Assembly (NCBI GenBank): GCA_036752345.1
Contig: DAIOSV010000003.1
Span: forward strand, 1-64,000
From: UBA1715 sp036752345
GTDB lineage: Bacteria; Bacteroidota; Bacteroidia; Bacteroidales; UBA1715
DNA length: 64,000 nucleotides
Direction of reading: 5' to 3'
Shown in pieces: positions 32,702 to 41,236 of the stretch (within the stretch, counting starts at the first letter, position 1; each line of letters starts with the position of its first letter). Position numbers and translations under genes: made by a program. The notes beneath the pieces were generated by a model that saw only the letters and a program-made list of their open reading frames with translations, was not told the origin of the DNA and did not search any database.

Positions 32702-34465
32702 ATGTATCTCGAATCTATCAACTCGCCAGCCGATGTAAAGAAACTCTCAGTAGCACAACTTAATACGCTTAGTTCTGAAATACGTCAGGTTCTTCTCAAT
32801 CGTACGAGTCAAAAAGGTGGACACGTGAGTCCAAATCTAGGGATAGTGGAAGCCACCATTGCTCTTCACTATGTGTTCAATTCGCCAACAGATAAGTTTG
32901 TGTTTGACGTTTCGCACCAAAGCTATACACACAAAATTTTGACCGGCCGAAAATATGGATTTCTTGAAGCAGATAAATTTGATTCCATCTCTGGATATAC
33001 AAATCCGGCAGAAAGCGAACACGATTTTTTTGAAATAGGACACACCTCCACCTCTATTAGCCTTGCATGCGGTTTGGCAAAAGCAAGAGACTTAAAAAAC
33101 GAGAAGTGCAATATTATTGCACTTATTGGAGATGGCTCTTTAAGCGGTGGAGAAGCACTTGAAGGATTGGATTTTGCAGGTGAACAAAACTCCAATTTTA
33201 TCATTATTGTTAACGACAATGATATGTCAATCGCTGAAAATCATGGTGGATTGTACAAAAATCTTAAAGCCCTACGCGACACAAAAGGAACGTGCGAATG
33301 TAACTTATTTAAAGCAATGGGCTTGGATTATCTCTATGTTGACGAAGGAAACTCTATAGATGCTCTTATTACAGCTTTTTCGCAGGTAAAAGACATCAAC
33401 CACCCTATTGTTGTTCACATTAATACCATAAAGGGGAAAGGATATATGCCTGCAGAAAGTAACAAAGAACTATGGCATTGGCATATGCCCTTCAATATTG
33501 CAACCGGCGAATCTCCTCTCTCAAGCACGAACAAAGAAGATTATGGAACAAGTACTCGGGAATTTTTACTCAAAAAATTTCGTAACGATGAGCGAGTCGT
33601 AGTAATTAGCGCAGCTGTGCCTGCCAATATTAATTTTAACGAAGCGAAACGGAAAGAAGCAGGAAAACAATTCGTTGACGTTGGCATTGCCGAAGAACAT
33701 GCCATGGCATTCGCCAGCGGGATTGCAAAAAACGGTGGAAAACCTGTATTTACAACACATTCAACGTTTTTTCAGCGTACCTATGATCAGTTATCGCAAG
33801 ATATTTGCATTAATATGACTCCTGTTACGCTGATAGTTACAACCGGCAGTGTATACGGAATGGGCGACATAACCCACCTTGGCATTTTCGATATTCCTTT
33901 AATGTCAAACATTCCCAACTTAGTGTACCTTGCGCCAACCAATTACGAAGAATATATAGCGATGCTTGATTGGAGCATTGAACAAACACAACATCCTATT
34001 GCCGTTCGTGTTCCATGCAATGGCGTTCATCACTCACAAAACGCTGTTCCTTCCAATTATAGCAAACTTAACACCTATGAAGTTGTACATCAAGGAAAAG
34101 AGATCGCAGTAATTGCCTTAGGTGACTTTTTTCAACTTGGAGAAGCTGTTGTAAAAGAATGCCAACAAGAATTACATTGCAATCCAACCCTTATTAATCC
34201 GCGTTACATAACCGGAATAGATGAGCTATTGCTCAATACCTTGAAATCTACCCATAAAATCGTCATAACTCTCGAAGACGGCATTCTTGATGGTGGATTT
34301 GGAGAAAAAATTGCTCGTTTCTATGGCAATTCAGACATGAGAGTGCTTACCTACGGACTCAAAAAAGAATTTCTTGATAGATATTCCGTAGATAAAGTTC
34401 TTGCTGACAATCATTTAACGGACAAACAAATTGTTGATGATATTAAAAAATTGAATATCCTATAA
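32702..34465 (+). CDS. 1-deoxy-D-xylulose-5-phosphate synthase-like transketolase
   Basis: The 587-residue protein has the DXS order of domains. N-terminal part: GGHVSPNLGIVEATIALHYVF (about 39-59) and FDVSHQSYTHKILTGRK. ThDP-binding motif: GDGSLSGGEALEGLDFAGEQ (about 142-161) with the closing NDNDMSI. Central pyrimidine domain: VDVGIAEEHAMAFASGIAKNGGKPV (about 325-349) and TTHSTFFQRTYDQLSQD. C-terminal domain: TLEDGILDGGFGEKI. Canonical DXS is about 620-640 residues; here a segment after the ThDP domain is shorter. A canonical DXS may exist elsewhere, so this may be a paralogue. Adding pyruvate to glyceraldehyde-3-phosphate is the expected reaction. Confidence 0.82.
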   Translation: MYLESINSPADVKKLSVAQLNTLSSEIRQVLLNRTSQKGGHVSPNLGIVEATIALHYVFNSPTDKFVFDVSHQSYTHKILTGRKYGFLEADKFDSISGYTNPAESEHDFFEIGHTSTSISLACGLAKARDLKNEKCNIIALIGDGSLSGGEALEGLDFAGEQNSNFIIIVNDNDMSIAENHGGLYKNLKALRDTKGTCECNLFKAMGLDYLYVDEGNSIDALITAFSQVKDINHPIVVHINTIKGKGYMPAESNKELWHWHMPFNIATGESPLSSTNKEDYGTSTREFLLKKFRNDERVVVISAAVPANINFNEAKRKEAGKQFVDVGIAEEHAMAFASGIAKNGGKPVFTTHSTFFQRTYDQLSQDICINMTPVTLIVTTGSVYGMGDITHLGIFDIPLMSNIPNLVYLAPTNYEEYIAMLDWSIEQTQHPIAVRVPCNGVHHSQNAVPSNYSKLNTYEVVHQGKEIAVIALGDFFQLGEAVVKECQQELHCNPTLINPRYITGIDELLLNTLKSTHKIVITLEDGILDGGFGEKIARFYGNSDMRVLTYGLKKEFLDRYSVDKVLADNHLTDKQIVDDIKKLNIL

Positions 34466-34481
34466 CGAACACAAAAATTAC

Positions 34482-34489
34482 TATCTTTG
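34482..34489 (+). promoter_or_regulatory. -7 box of the btuB-btuG operon
   Basis: TATCTTTG just upstream of the riboswitch would place the transcript start near 34496, exactly before the aptamer. Confidence 0.5.
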
Positions 34490-34496
34490 TCACGAA

Positions 34497-34680
34497 GATT
34501 TGGTGCTTGCACATACCATTTCGTATGTCAAGTGAAAAGGGAATTGGGTGAAAAACCTAAACTGTTTCCGCAGCTGTATATTCCAAACAATTCTTTAACA
34601 ACTCTCTATATCACTGTTCGTTACGAATGGGAAGATAGTTAAAGAAGGAATGAGTCAGAAGACCTGCCAACTCTGATAAT
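34497..34680 (+). ncRNA. Cobalamin riboswitch
   Basis: The 184-base leader shows the conserved order of the adenosylcobalamin-type aptamer: GGTGCTTGCAC near 34502, AAAAGGGAATTGGGTGAAAA near 34535, CTGTTTCCGCAGCTGTA near 34561, and GAGTCAGAAGACCTGCC near 34652-34668. It stands between the DXS-like gene and btuB, which are the expected neighbours of such an element only on the btuB side. Between aptamer and start codon a 7-bp hairpin, AAAATGA/TCATTTT (34685-34691 and 34701-34707), may be the expression platform for btuB translation. The boundaries are estimated. Confidence 0.93.
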
Positions 34681-34715
34681 TACTAAAATGAGCGAGAAAA
34701 TCATTTTGTAAAAAG

Positions 34716-36629
34716 ATGAGAAAAGAACTTATTACACTTTTAGGATTATTTAGTATTGCAGGGAATGCGTTTAGTCAATCTGTAGGCGATACTATTCGGC
34801 TACACACGGTAACTGTTTCTGCCCCGGTTAATCGTCTTAATGAAGGAGCAAAGGTTGAAGTTATTGATACCGGACTCATTCAAAGCTCACAGAGCAACAA
34901 CGTAGGCGAACTCCTTTCACGTAGCTCTTCAATTATCTTGAAAAACTATGGTACCGAAGGAATGACAAGTTCTCTTTCGCTCCGTGGCGGTGGCAGTAGT
35001 CGGACACAAATTTCCTGGGAAGGGTTTCCGCTCAATGCCAATTCTTCGGGAGAAAACAATATGTCGCTCATTCCGGTTACGGGTTTCAACGAAATACAGA
35101 TAGACCATAGTGCTTCGGCTACCAGTTTTGGCAGCGGAACCTATGGTGGAGCTGTTGGGCTAAAAAACTCTCCTACTTGGGAAAAACAAGCAAAAGCATC
35201 TTGTTTTCTTTCGGTTGGAAGTTTTGATACCTACAAAGCAAACGTAGGATACACCGTAGGAAACACGCGCATACAATATTCCGGAACAATGTTTTTCACG
35301 CAATCCGAAAGTGATTATGAATACTATGATTACATTCGTTTGGAGACGCTTAATCGCCTCCATGCTGACTATTATAAATATGGAACGATACAAAATCTCC
35401 ATGCCCGCATCTCATCTCACCTCTTTGCTCACGCTGCTGTTTGGTATCAAGTAAATAAATCTAATTTGCCGGCACTTTTAGGGTGCGAACCAAATAATGC
35501 AGAATCACAAACCGACTCTTCGCTACGTGCTTTACTATCATTTAATTTGGTTTATCCCAAAACGACAGTAACTTACAAAACATCATATATTGATGATTAT
35601 GAACTATATACAGAGAAAATTTCGCCGACATGCTCAACATACATGACCTATAGTGAAATAATCAACCGAAGCAATATGCACATTCTTCGTTTACGGCAAA
35701 AAATCTCTAATTCTGTTTCTCTAAACACAGAACTGCAAGGCAAAATTGCGATAGCAGATGTTGGTGATTACGGAACGACCAAACGAGAAAATACGATTGC
35801 CGGCATTGCTTCTATTCACTACAATAAAACAAAATTGGCAGGAAATTTTTCGGTACGAAAAGAATTCAATTCGCAATACAAAATTCCACTGATAGCAAAT
35901 GCCGGGGTTGAATATGTGATTCTTAAAAATAAACTGCAACTGCGAGCAACTGCGGGAAAAAAATACCGCACTCCTACGTTTAACGACCTCTATTGGATAG
36001 CTTGGGGAAATCCTGATTTAAAGCCGGAACACGGTTTTGCAGGAGAATGCGGTCTGCGTTTTTCTCCTCTCAAAAAAGATTCTCTTTCGCTTGACTTTGA
36101 CTTTGGCTACTACCACTCCATTATAAACGATATGATACTATGGACACCGCAAGGCGCGGTTTGGCACCCGAACAACACGGCACAGGCTATTTTGCAAGGA
36201 GTGGAAACAAACATACACTACCAACAGAACTTCAAAAAACTTCTAATGAATCATTCTATTGGGGTGAATTTCAACAATCCTCATATTTCTAAAATTAACG
36301 AATCCGACGAAGGAAATCAAAGCGTTGGGCATATACTCTACTACGTTCCTAAAATTGGATTGCAATATCATTCCGACTTCTCTTATCGCACCTGGACGCT
36401 TTCAATTTTTACAAACTACGAAAGCAAACGATACTACAATCTCACCAAAACACTTGACGCATATTATGTTATTAATCTTGGGTTGAGAAAATCATTTAAT
36501 ATAAAAACGTCAAAAATTCTAGTAAATGCAATGGTGAAGAATCTCACCAACGAAGTGTATGAGCAAATTCGCTCCTATCCGCTCCCATTACGCAGTTATG
36601 AAATAAGTATTCAATATAATTTTAAATAA
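34716..36629 (+). CDS. btuB: TonB-dependent vitamin B12 receptor BtuB
   Basis: The 637-residue protein has a signal peptide (MRKELITLLGLFSIAGNAFSQ). A plug domain occupies about 35-150: VNRLNEGAKVEVIDTG, NNVGELLSRSSSI, LRGGGSSRTQISWEGFPLNA. A 22-stranded barrel follows, ending SIQYNFK with a C-terminal aromatic strand. TonB-dependent receptors import siderophores or corrinoids. Here the cobalamin riboswitch immediately upstream and the BtuG-like gene immediately downstream (8 bases) specify B12. Length is normal for BtuB. A carboxypeptidase-like repeat at the N terminus, found in SusC-type receptors, is absent. Confidence 0.93.
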   Translation: MRKELITLLGLFSIAGNAFSQSVGDTIRLHTVTVSAPVNRLNEGAKVEVIDTGLIQSSQSNNVGELLSRSSSIILKNYGTEGMTSSLSLRGGGSSRTQISWEGFPLNANSSGENNMSLIPVTGFNEIQIDHSASATSFGSGTYGGAVGLKNSPTWEKQAKASCFLSVGSFDTYKANVGYTVGNTRIQYSGTMFFTQSESDYEYYDYIRLETLNRLHADYYKYGTIQNLHARISSHLFAHAAVWYQVNKSNLPALLGCEPNNAESQTDSSLRALLSFNLVYPKTTVTYKTSYIDDYELYTEKISPTCSTYMTYSEIINRSNMHILRLRQKISNSVSLNTELQGKIAIADVGDYGTTKRENTIAGIASIHYNKTKLAGNFSVRKEFNSQYKIPLIANAGVEYVILKNKLQLRATAGKKYRTPTFNDLYWIAWGNPDLKPEHGFAGECGLRFSPLKKDSLSLDFDFGYYHSIINDMILWTPQGAVWHPNNTAQAILQGVETNIHYQQNFKKLLMNHSIGVNFNNPHISKINESDEGNQSVGHILYYVPKIGLQYHSDFSYRTWTLSIFTNYESKRYYNLTKTLDAYYVINLGLRKSFNIKTSKILVNAMVKNLTNEVYEQIRSYPLPLRSYEISIQYNFK

Positions 36630-36637
36630 TACATAAA

Positions 36638-37687
36638 ATGAAACAAAACAAATTACGAGTAGCAAGTTTATTTTTCGTTGGTATCGCCACCTTATCGGCA
36701 TGTGAAGAAGAAAAAGTAACACCGCTTGGAGCATTTGAAAATGCTGCATTTATCGTGTGTGAAGGAAACTTTGGAAGCAATGATGCTTCTATTTATGCAA
36801 TTAAAAATGATACATTGCATAAAGAAATTTTTGCAGAAGCAAATGGTCGTCCGCTTGGTGATGTAGCACAATCAATGGCTATTATTGGCGATAAAGCATA
36901 TATTGTAGTAAACAATTCAGGAAAGGTTGAAGTTGTTAATACCAACACATTTGAAAGCGAAGGAACGGCAAAAGGGTTCTCATATCCTCGCTATGTCGCA
37001 GAACGAAACGACAATGAATTTTTTGTTTCAAACGGAAACGTTTCAGACAATAGTTACGTATACGTCGTTAATGGTTCTTCTTTTGAAAAAACCGATTCAG
37101 TAAAAACGGGGACTGGTCCGAATGCAATGGTTGTTTCTAACGGAAAACTATTTGTTGCCAACATGGGCGGATGGTCAAACGACAGCACTGTTACTGTAAT
37201 TGATGTTAACACACTTGCTGTTTTAAAGACGGTAAAAGTTGGTGATGTTCCTGCCGATTTGGAGCTTGACGCACAAGGCAATGTATTGATTCTTTGCAAA
37301 GGTCTTACAAATTATAACACCTATACTGTTGTTTCAAATTCTTCTATCGTAAAACTTGATGCATCGTCATATGCGGTATCGACAATTAAATCTTTCGACC
37401 ATCAATTAGCATGCTATGGAGAAAACGTAATGACCTACAACAACGGCACAATCTATTATCTTGATGGAGGTACTTACCGCATAAGCGAAAATGGCGGTTC
37501 TGAAACAAAATTGATGGATGACGCAAATGCGTATGGTATTTCATTCGATAGCGAAGAAAACGAATTCTGGTTATTGTCTGCTCCATATAGTGGGACACAT
37601 ACTGCTGCGCTTTATACCAGCGATGGAACACTCATTAAATCATACAATGTAGGAAATTATCCTAAAATGGTTATTTGTAACAAATAA
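36638..37687 (+). CDS. btuG: Surface lipoprotein of BtuG type (beta-propeller B12-binding protein)
   Basis: The 349-residue protein has a lipoprotein signal with Cys22 (TLSAC). The rest is a repeated blade pattern of a beta-propeller of YncE/DUF5074 type, with units such as GDKAYIVVNNSGKVEVVNTNT, NGKLFVANMGGWSNDSTVTVID and KTVKVGDVPADLELDAQGN. In Bacteroides, BtuG is a surface propeller that grips cobalamin extremely tightly, even taking it from intrinsic factor, and sits on BtuB as a lid. The gene is 8 bases after btuB under the same riboswitch, which is the known arrangement. I infer BtuG from family and context; binding residues were not aligned. Confidence 0.85.
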   Translation: MKQNKLRVASLFFVGIATLSACEEEKVTPLGAFENAAFIVCEGNFGSNDASIYAIKNDTLHKEIFAEANGRPLGDVAQSMAIIGDKAYIVVNNSGKVEVVNTNTFESEGTAKGFSYPRYVAERNDNEFFVSNGNVSDNSYVYVVNGSSFEKTDSVKTGTGPNAMVVSNGKLFVANMGGWSNDSTVTVIDVNTLAVLKTVKVGDVPADLELDAQGNVLILCKGLTNYNTYTVVSNSSIVKLDASSYAVSTIKSFDHQLACYGENVMTYNNGTIYYLDGGTYRISENGGSETKLMDDANAYGISFDSEENEFWLLSAPYSGTHTAALYTSDGTLIKSYNVGNYPKMVICNK

Positions 37688-37706
37688 AAACAATTCCACC
37701 ATAAAC

Positions 37707-37742
37707 AATAAAGGCTGTTCGAAAATCGGACAGCCTTTATTA
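37707..37742. terminator. Bidirectional terminator between btuG and valS
   Basis: A 15-bp stem (arms 37708-37722 and 37726-37740, one G-T pair) with an AAA loop closes both convergent transcripts. It is A-rich on the left and T-rich on the right. Confidence 0.85.
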
Positions 37743-37759
37743 TTTGAATAGACTCAAGC

Positions 37760-40225
37760 TTATTTTTTCAAAGCTGCAATACTTTCTTGCATTGTTTTGA
37801 TTTTTGTTTCAGCATCAGCCTTCTTTCTCCGTTCATTTTCTACCACTTCAGGATTTGCATTCGCAACGAATTTCTCGTTTCCAAGTTTCTTCATCACTGA
37901 ATTTAAGAAACCTTCAAGATATGCAATTTCTGCCTCCATCTTTTTGATTTCTTCTTCGGCATTTACCATGTTTTCCAATGGTAGCGCATATTCAGTTGTT
38001 CTCACCATAAACGAAGCCGAAGTTGCATTTTTCTCGCCGGCAGCAATTGAAGTAAGGTTACAAATTTTAACCAAAATATCATTAAACGCTTCATTGTGTT
38101 CACCTTTCGTTATAACCAAATCAAGAGGCGTTTTGATAGGAATATTACGTTCCAAACGAACTGTACGAATTCCGGCAATTACTTCTTTTACGACATCAAA
38201 ATCAGCAATAAGCGAAGTATTTTCGCAGTCTGCTTTTGGCATTTGAGAAACCATGATGCTCTCGCCTTCTTTGCGTTCTTTCAATACTTGCCANNNNNNN
38301 NNNNNNNNNNNNNNNNNNNNNNNNNNNNNNNNNNNNNNNNNNNNNNNNNNNNNNNNNNNNNNNNNNNNNNNNNNNNNNNNNNNNNNNNNNNNNCCTTTTA
38401 CCAAACGAAGTGCATTCCAAATCTTGCTGTTGAAATTTCGTCCTTGTTCGCACAATGATTCGTCAAACAAAATATCGTTTCCTGCAGGAGCCGCGAGCAT
38501 CATACCCATACGAACACCATCGGCACCGAATTTTTCTATCAACGCAAGTGGATCAGGAGAATTTCCCAATGATTTAGACATCTTACGACCGATTTTGTCG
38601 CGAACAATACCCGTGAAATACACGTTTTTGAACGGCATTTTTCCTTCGTATTCATAGCCCGCCATAATCATACGAGCAACCCAGAAGAAAATAATATCCG
38701 GTCCGGTTACCAAGTCTGAAGTTGGATAGTAATATGCTATTTCTTCGTTTTTCGGATTTTTGATACCGTCGAACAACGAAATAGGCCACAACCAAGAAGA
38801 GAACCATGTATCAAGACAGTCTTCATCTTGACGCAAATCAGCAAGAGTTAATTGCTCGTTGCCAGACTGTTTGCGTGCTTTTTCCAATGCTTGTTCGGGA
38901 GTTTCTGCAACAACAAATCCACCTTTCGGCAAATAATATGCAGGAATTCTATGTCCCCACCACAACTGACGGCTAATGCACCAGTCTTTGATGTTTTCCA
39001 TCCAATACCGATAGGTATTTTTGTATTTTGAAGGATAGAATTTAATGTCGTCATTCATAACCGAATCAAGCGCCGGCTTTGCCAAATCAGACATTTTTAA
39101 GAACCATTGCATTGAAAGTTTTGGTTCTATAGCAACATTGGTACGTTCAGAGAAACCAACTTTATTGGTGTACGCCTCTACTTTTTCAAGCAAACCTGCT
39201 GCTTGCAAATCTTTCTCAATTTGCTCACGAACCACAAAACGGTCTTGTCCAACGTATAATCCAGCTTTTTCACTTAACGTTCCGTTGTCATTGAAAATAT
39301 CAATTGTTTCAAGGTTGTACTTCTCTCCCAACATGTAGTCATTCACATCGTGAGCCGGAGTAACCTTCAAACAACCTGTTCCAAATTCTATATCAACGTA
39401 ATCATCTTCTATTACAGGAATCACGCGATTTACAAGAGGAACACGAACTTTTTTTCCTTTAAGCCAAACATTCTTTGGATCATTAGGATTGATACACATT
39501 GCCGTATCACCCATAATGGTTTCAGGACGAGTGGTAGCAACTACTGCATAGCGACCTTGTTCATCTTTATGAATCACTCCGCTATCCTTTGCAGACTCTA
39601 CATCGTCGGCAACGTAATATTTTAAATAATATAACTTGCTTTGTTCTTCTTTGTATATAACCTCTTCGTCAGACAATGCTGTCATCGCTTTGGGATCCCA
39701 GTTTACCATACGAACGCCACGATAGATTTTTCCTTTTTCGTAGAGGTCGCAGAATACTTTGAGCACACTCTCGGAACGCTCTTCATCCATGGTGAACGCT
39801 GTTCTGTCCCAATCGCAAGAAGCACCAAGTTTGCGAAGTTGTTTTAATATAATACCTCCATGTTCGTCAGTCCATGCCCAAGCATGTTTCAAGAACTCAT
39901 CACGAGTTAAGTCTGTTTTTTTGATTCCTTGTTGAGCCAATCTATTCACAACCTTTGCTTCTGTTGCAATAGACGCATGGTCTGTTCCTGGTACCCAACA
40001 CGCATTTTTGCAGGTCATTCTGGCACGACGTACAAGAATGTCTTGTATCGTATTGTTTAACATGTGCCCCATGTGAAGTACGCCCGTAACGTTGGGTGGA
40101 GGAATCACAATGGTATATGGTTCTTTCTGGTTTGGTTTTGAACTAAAATATTTATTATCAAGCCAATACTGATACCACTTCGCTTCTACTTCCGAAGGAT
40201 TGTATTGAGAAGGCAATTCACTCAT
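37760..40225 (-). CDS. valS: Valyl-tRNA synthetase, interrupted by an assembly gap
   Basis: The class I synthetase has the HIGH-type motif PPNVTGVLHMGHMLN (about 41-55) and the KMSKS motif GRKMSKSLGNSPDP. The editing domain is seen in VVATTRPETIMGDTA with TPAHDVNDYMLG. A C-terminal coiled-coil arm ends the protein. A 100-N gap (38294-38393) lies between IWNALRLVK and WQVLKERKEGES, in the anticodon-binding domain. Other Bacteroidales enzymes have about 90-100 residues here, so the true gap is probably nearer 300 bases than 100. The frame continues across the gap as drawn, which may be chance. It ends a leftward lysS-gpsA-valS operon with 11- and 10-base spacers. Confidence 0.95.
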   Translation of the reverse strand: MSELPSQYNPSEVEAKWYQYWLDNKYFSSKPNQKEPYTIVIPPPNVTGVLHMGHMLNNTIQDILVRRARMTCKNACWVPGTDHASIATEAKVVNRLAQQGIKKTDLTRDEFLKHAWAWTDEHGGIILKQLRKLGASCDWDRTAFTMDEERSESVLKVFCDLYEKGKIYRGVRMVNWDPKAMTALSDEEVIYKEEQSKLYYLKYYVADDVESAKDSGVIHKDEQGRYAVVATTRPETIMGDTAMCINPNDPKNVWLKGKKVRVPLVNRVIPVIEDDYVDIEFGTGCLKVTPAHDVNDYMLGEKYNLETIDIFNDNGTLSEKAGLYVGQDRFVVREQIEKDLQAAGLLEKVEAYTNKVGFSERTNVAIEPKLSMQWFLKMSDLAKPALDSVMNDDIKFYPSKYKNTYRYWMENIKDWCISRQLWWGHRIPAYYLPKGGFVVAETPEQALEKARKQSGNEQLTLADLRQDEDCLDTWFSSWLWPISLFDGIKNPKNEEIAYYYPTSDLVTGPDIIFFWVARMIMAGYEYEGKMPFKNVYFTGIVRDKIGRKMSKSLGNSPDPLALIEKFGADGVRMGMMLAAPAGNDILFDESLCEQGRNFNSKIWNALRLVKXXXXXXXXXXXXXXXXXXXXXXXXXXXXXXXXXXWQVLKERKEGESIMVSQMPKADCENTSLIADFDVVKEVIAGIRTVRLERNIPIKTPLDLVITKGEHNEAFNDILVKICNLTSIAAGEKNATSASFMVRTTEYALPLENMVNAEEEIKKMEAEIAYLEGFLNSVMKKLGNEKFVANANPEVVENERRKKADAETKIKTMQESIAALKK
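38294..38393. other. Assembly gap of 100 N inside valS
   Basis: Fixed-length N run. Unlike the gap at 27097 there is no duplicated flank. The missing sequence belongs to the anticodon-binding domain. Confidence 0.95.
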
Positions 40226-40236
40226 TTGAATATAGT

Positions 40237-41226
40237 TTATTTGAATTTTTCCGACAACGATTTGAATTCGCGGCGTGCAGAACGATGTTCGTACAAAATA
40301 TTATATACCGCTTGAGTTATTGGCATATCTACACCATAACGTTGATTTACATAATTGATACAAGCGACTCCGGTATACCCTTCGGCTACCATATTTATTT
40401 CTAATTCTGCTGTTTTTACAGAATACCCTTTTCCTATCATCATTCCGAAAGAACGATTTCGGCTAAATTGAGAATATGCTGTTACCAACAAATCGCCCAA
40501 ATACACAGAATCGTTGATATCACGTGGCGTTGGTTTTACGGTATCCAAGAAACGTTTCATTTCTTGAATTGCATTGGTAATAAGAACCGAAGTAAAGTTA
40601 TCGCCATATCCCAATCCGTGAGCTATTCCGGTTGCCAATGCCATGATATTCTTCATAACTGCTGAATATTCAATACCTTCCATGTCATATGACAATGAGG
40701 TACGAATAAAGCTTACCGATAAAATATCAGCAACTTCTTTTGCAAATTCTTGATTTGAAGAACCAATGGTCAAGTATGACATACGTTCCAATGCTACTTC
40801 TTCAGCATGGCATGGCCCTGAAATAACCGCCATTTGATCTTTTGTTACCCCAAAACGTTGTTGTAAAAATTCAGAAACCAACATTTGTTGTTCTGTTTCC
40901 ATTCCCTTTACCGCAGTTACCAATTGTTTTTGAGAAAGGTCAATGGTAATATTTTTGCAAAGAGAATCGATATATTTAGAAGGAACACAGAAAATAATGA
41001 TATCGGCATCTCGTACCGCATCATCAGCTTCGGCATATAATTCAAGTTTACGAGTATCATATTCTATATCAGACACATAACTTGGATTGTGCTTTTGCGT
41101 TGCAACACCTTCTAATATTTCTGGTTCGCGAATATACCAAGCAACCGATTTTTGGCTTATATGAAGAATCTTTACGATTGCAGAAGCCCAGCTTCCACTC
41201 CCGAGTAATGCTACTTTTTTTGTCAT
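40237..41226 (-). CDS. gpsA: Glycerol-3-phosphate dehydrogenase [NAD(P)+]
   Basis: The 329-residue protein reduces dihydroxyacetone phosphate to glycerol-3-phosphate for phospholipids. It has the nucleotide-binding motif VALLGSGSWASAIVKIL (about 5-21), IIFCVPSKYI (about 76-85), the catalytic region VTAVKGMETEQQ (Lys near 110), SGPCHAEEVALERMSYLTIG (about 141-160) and the substrate-binding YSAVMKNIMALATGIAHGLGYGDN (about 187-210). The C-terminal helix block includes MVAEGYTGVACINYV. It sits between lysS and valS in one operon with 10-11 base spacers. Confidence 0.95.
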   Translation of the reverse strand: MTKKVALLGSGSWASAIVKILHISQKSVAWYIREPEILEGVATQKHNPSYVSDIEYDTRKLELYAEADDAVRDADIIIFCVPSKYIDSLCKNITIDLSQKQLVTAVKGMETEQQMLVSEFLQQRFGVTKDQMAVISGPCHAEEVALERMSYLTIGSSNQEFAKEVADILSVSFIRTSLSYDMEGIEYSAVMKNIMALATGIAHGLGYGDNFTSVLITNAIQEMKRFLDTVKPTPRDINDSVYLGDLLVTAYSQFSRNRSFGMMIGKGYSVKTAELEINMVAEGYTGVACINYVNQRYGVDMPITQAVYNILYEHRSARREFKSLSEKFK

Positions 41227-41236
41227 TTTTTATAAC

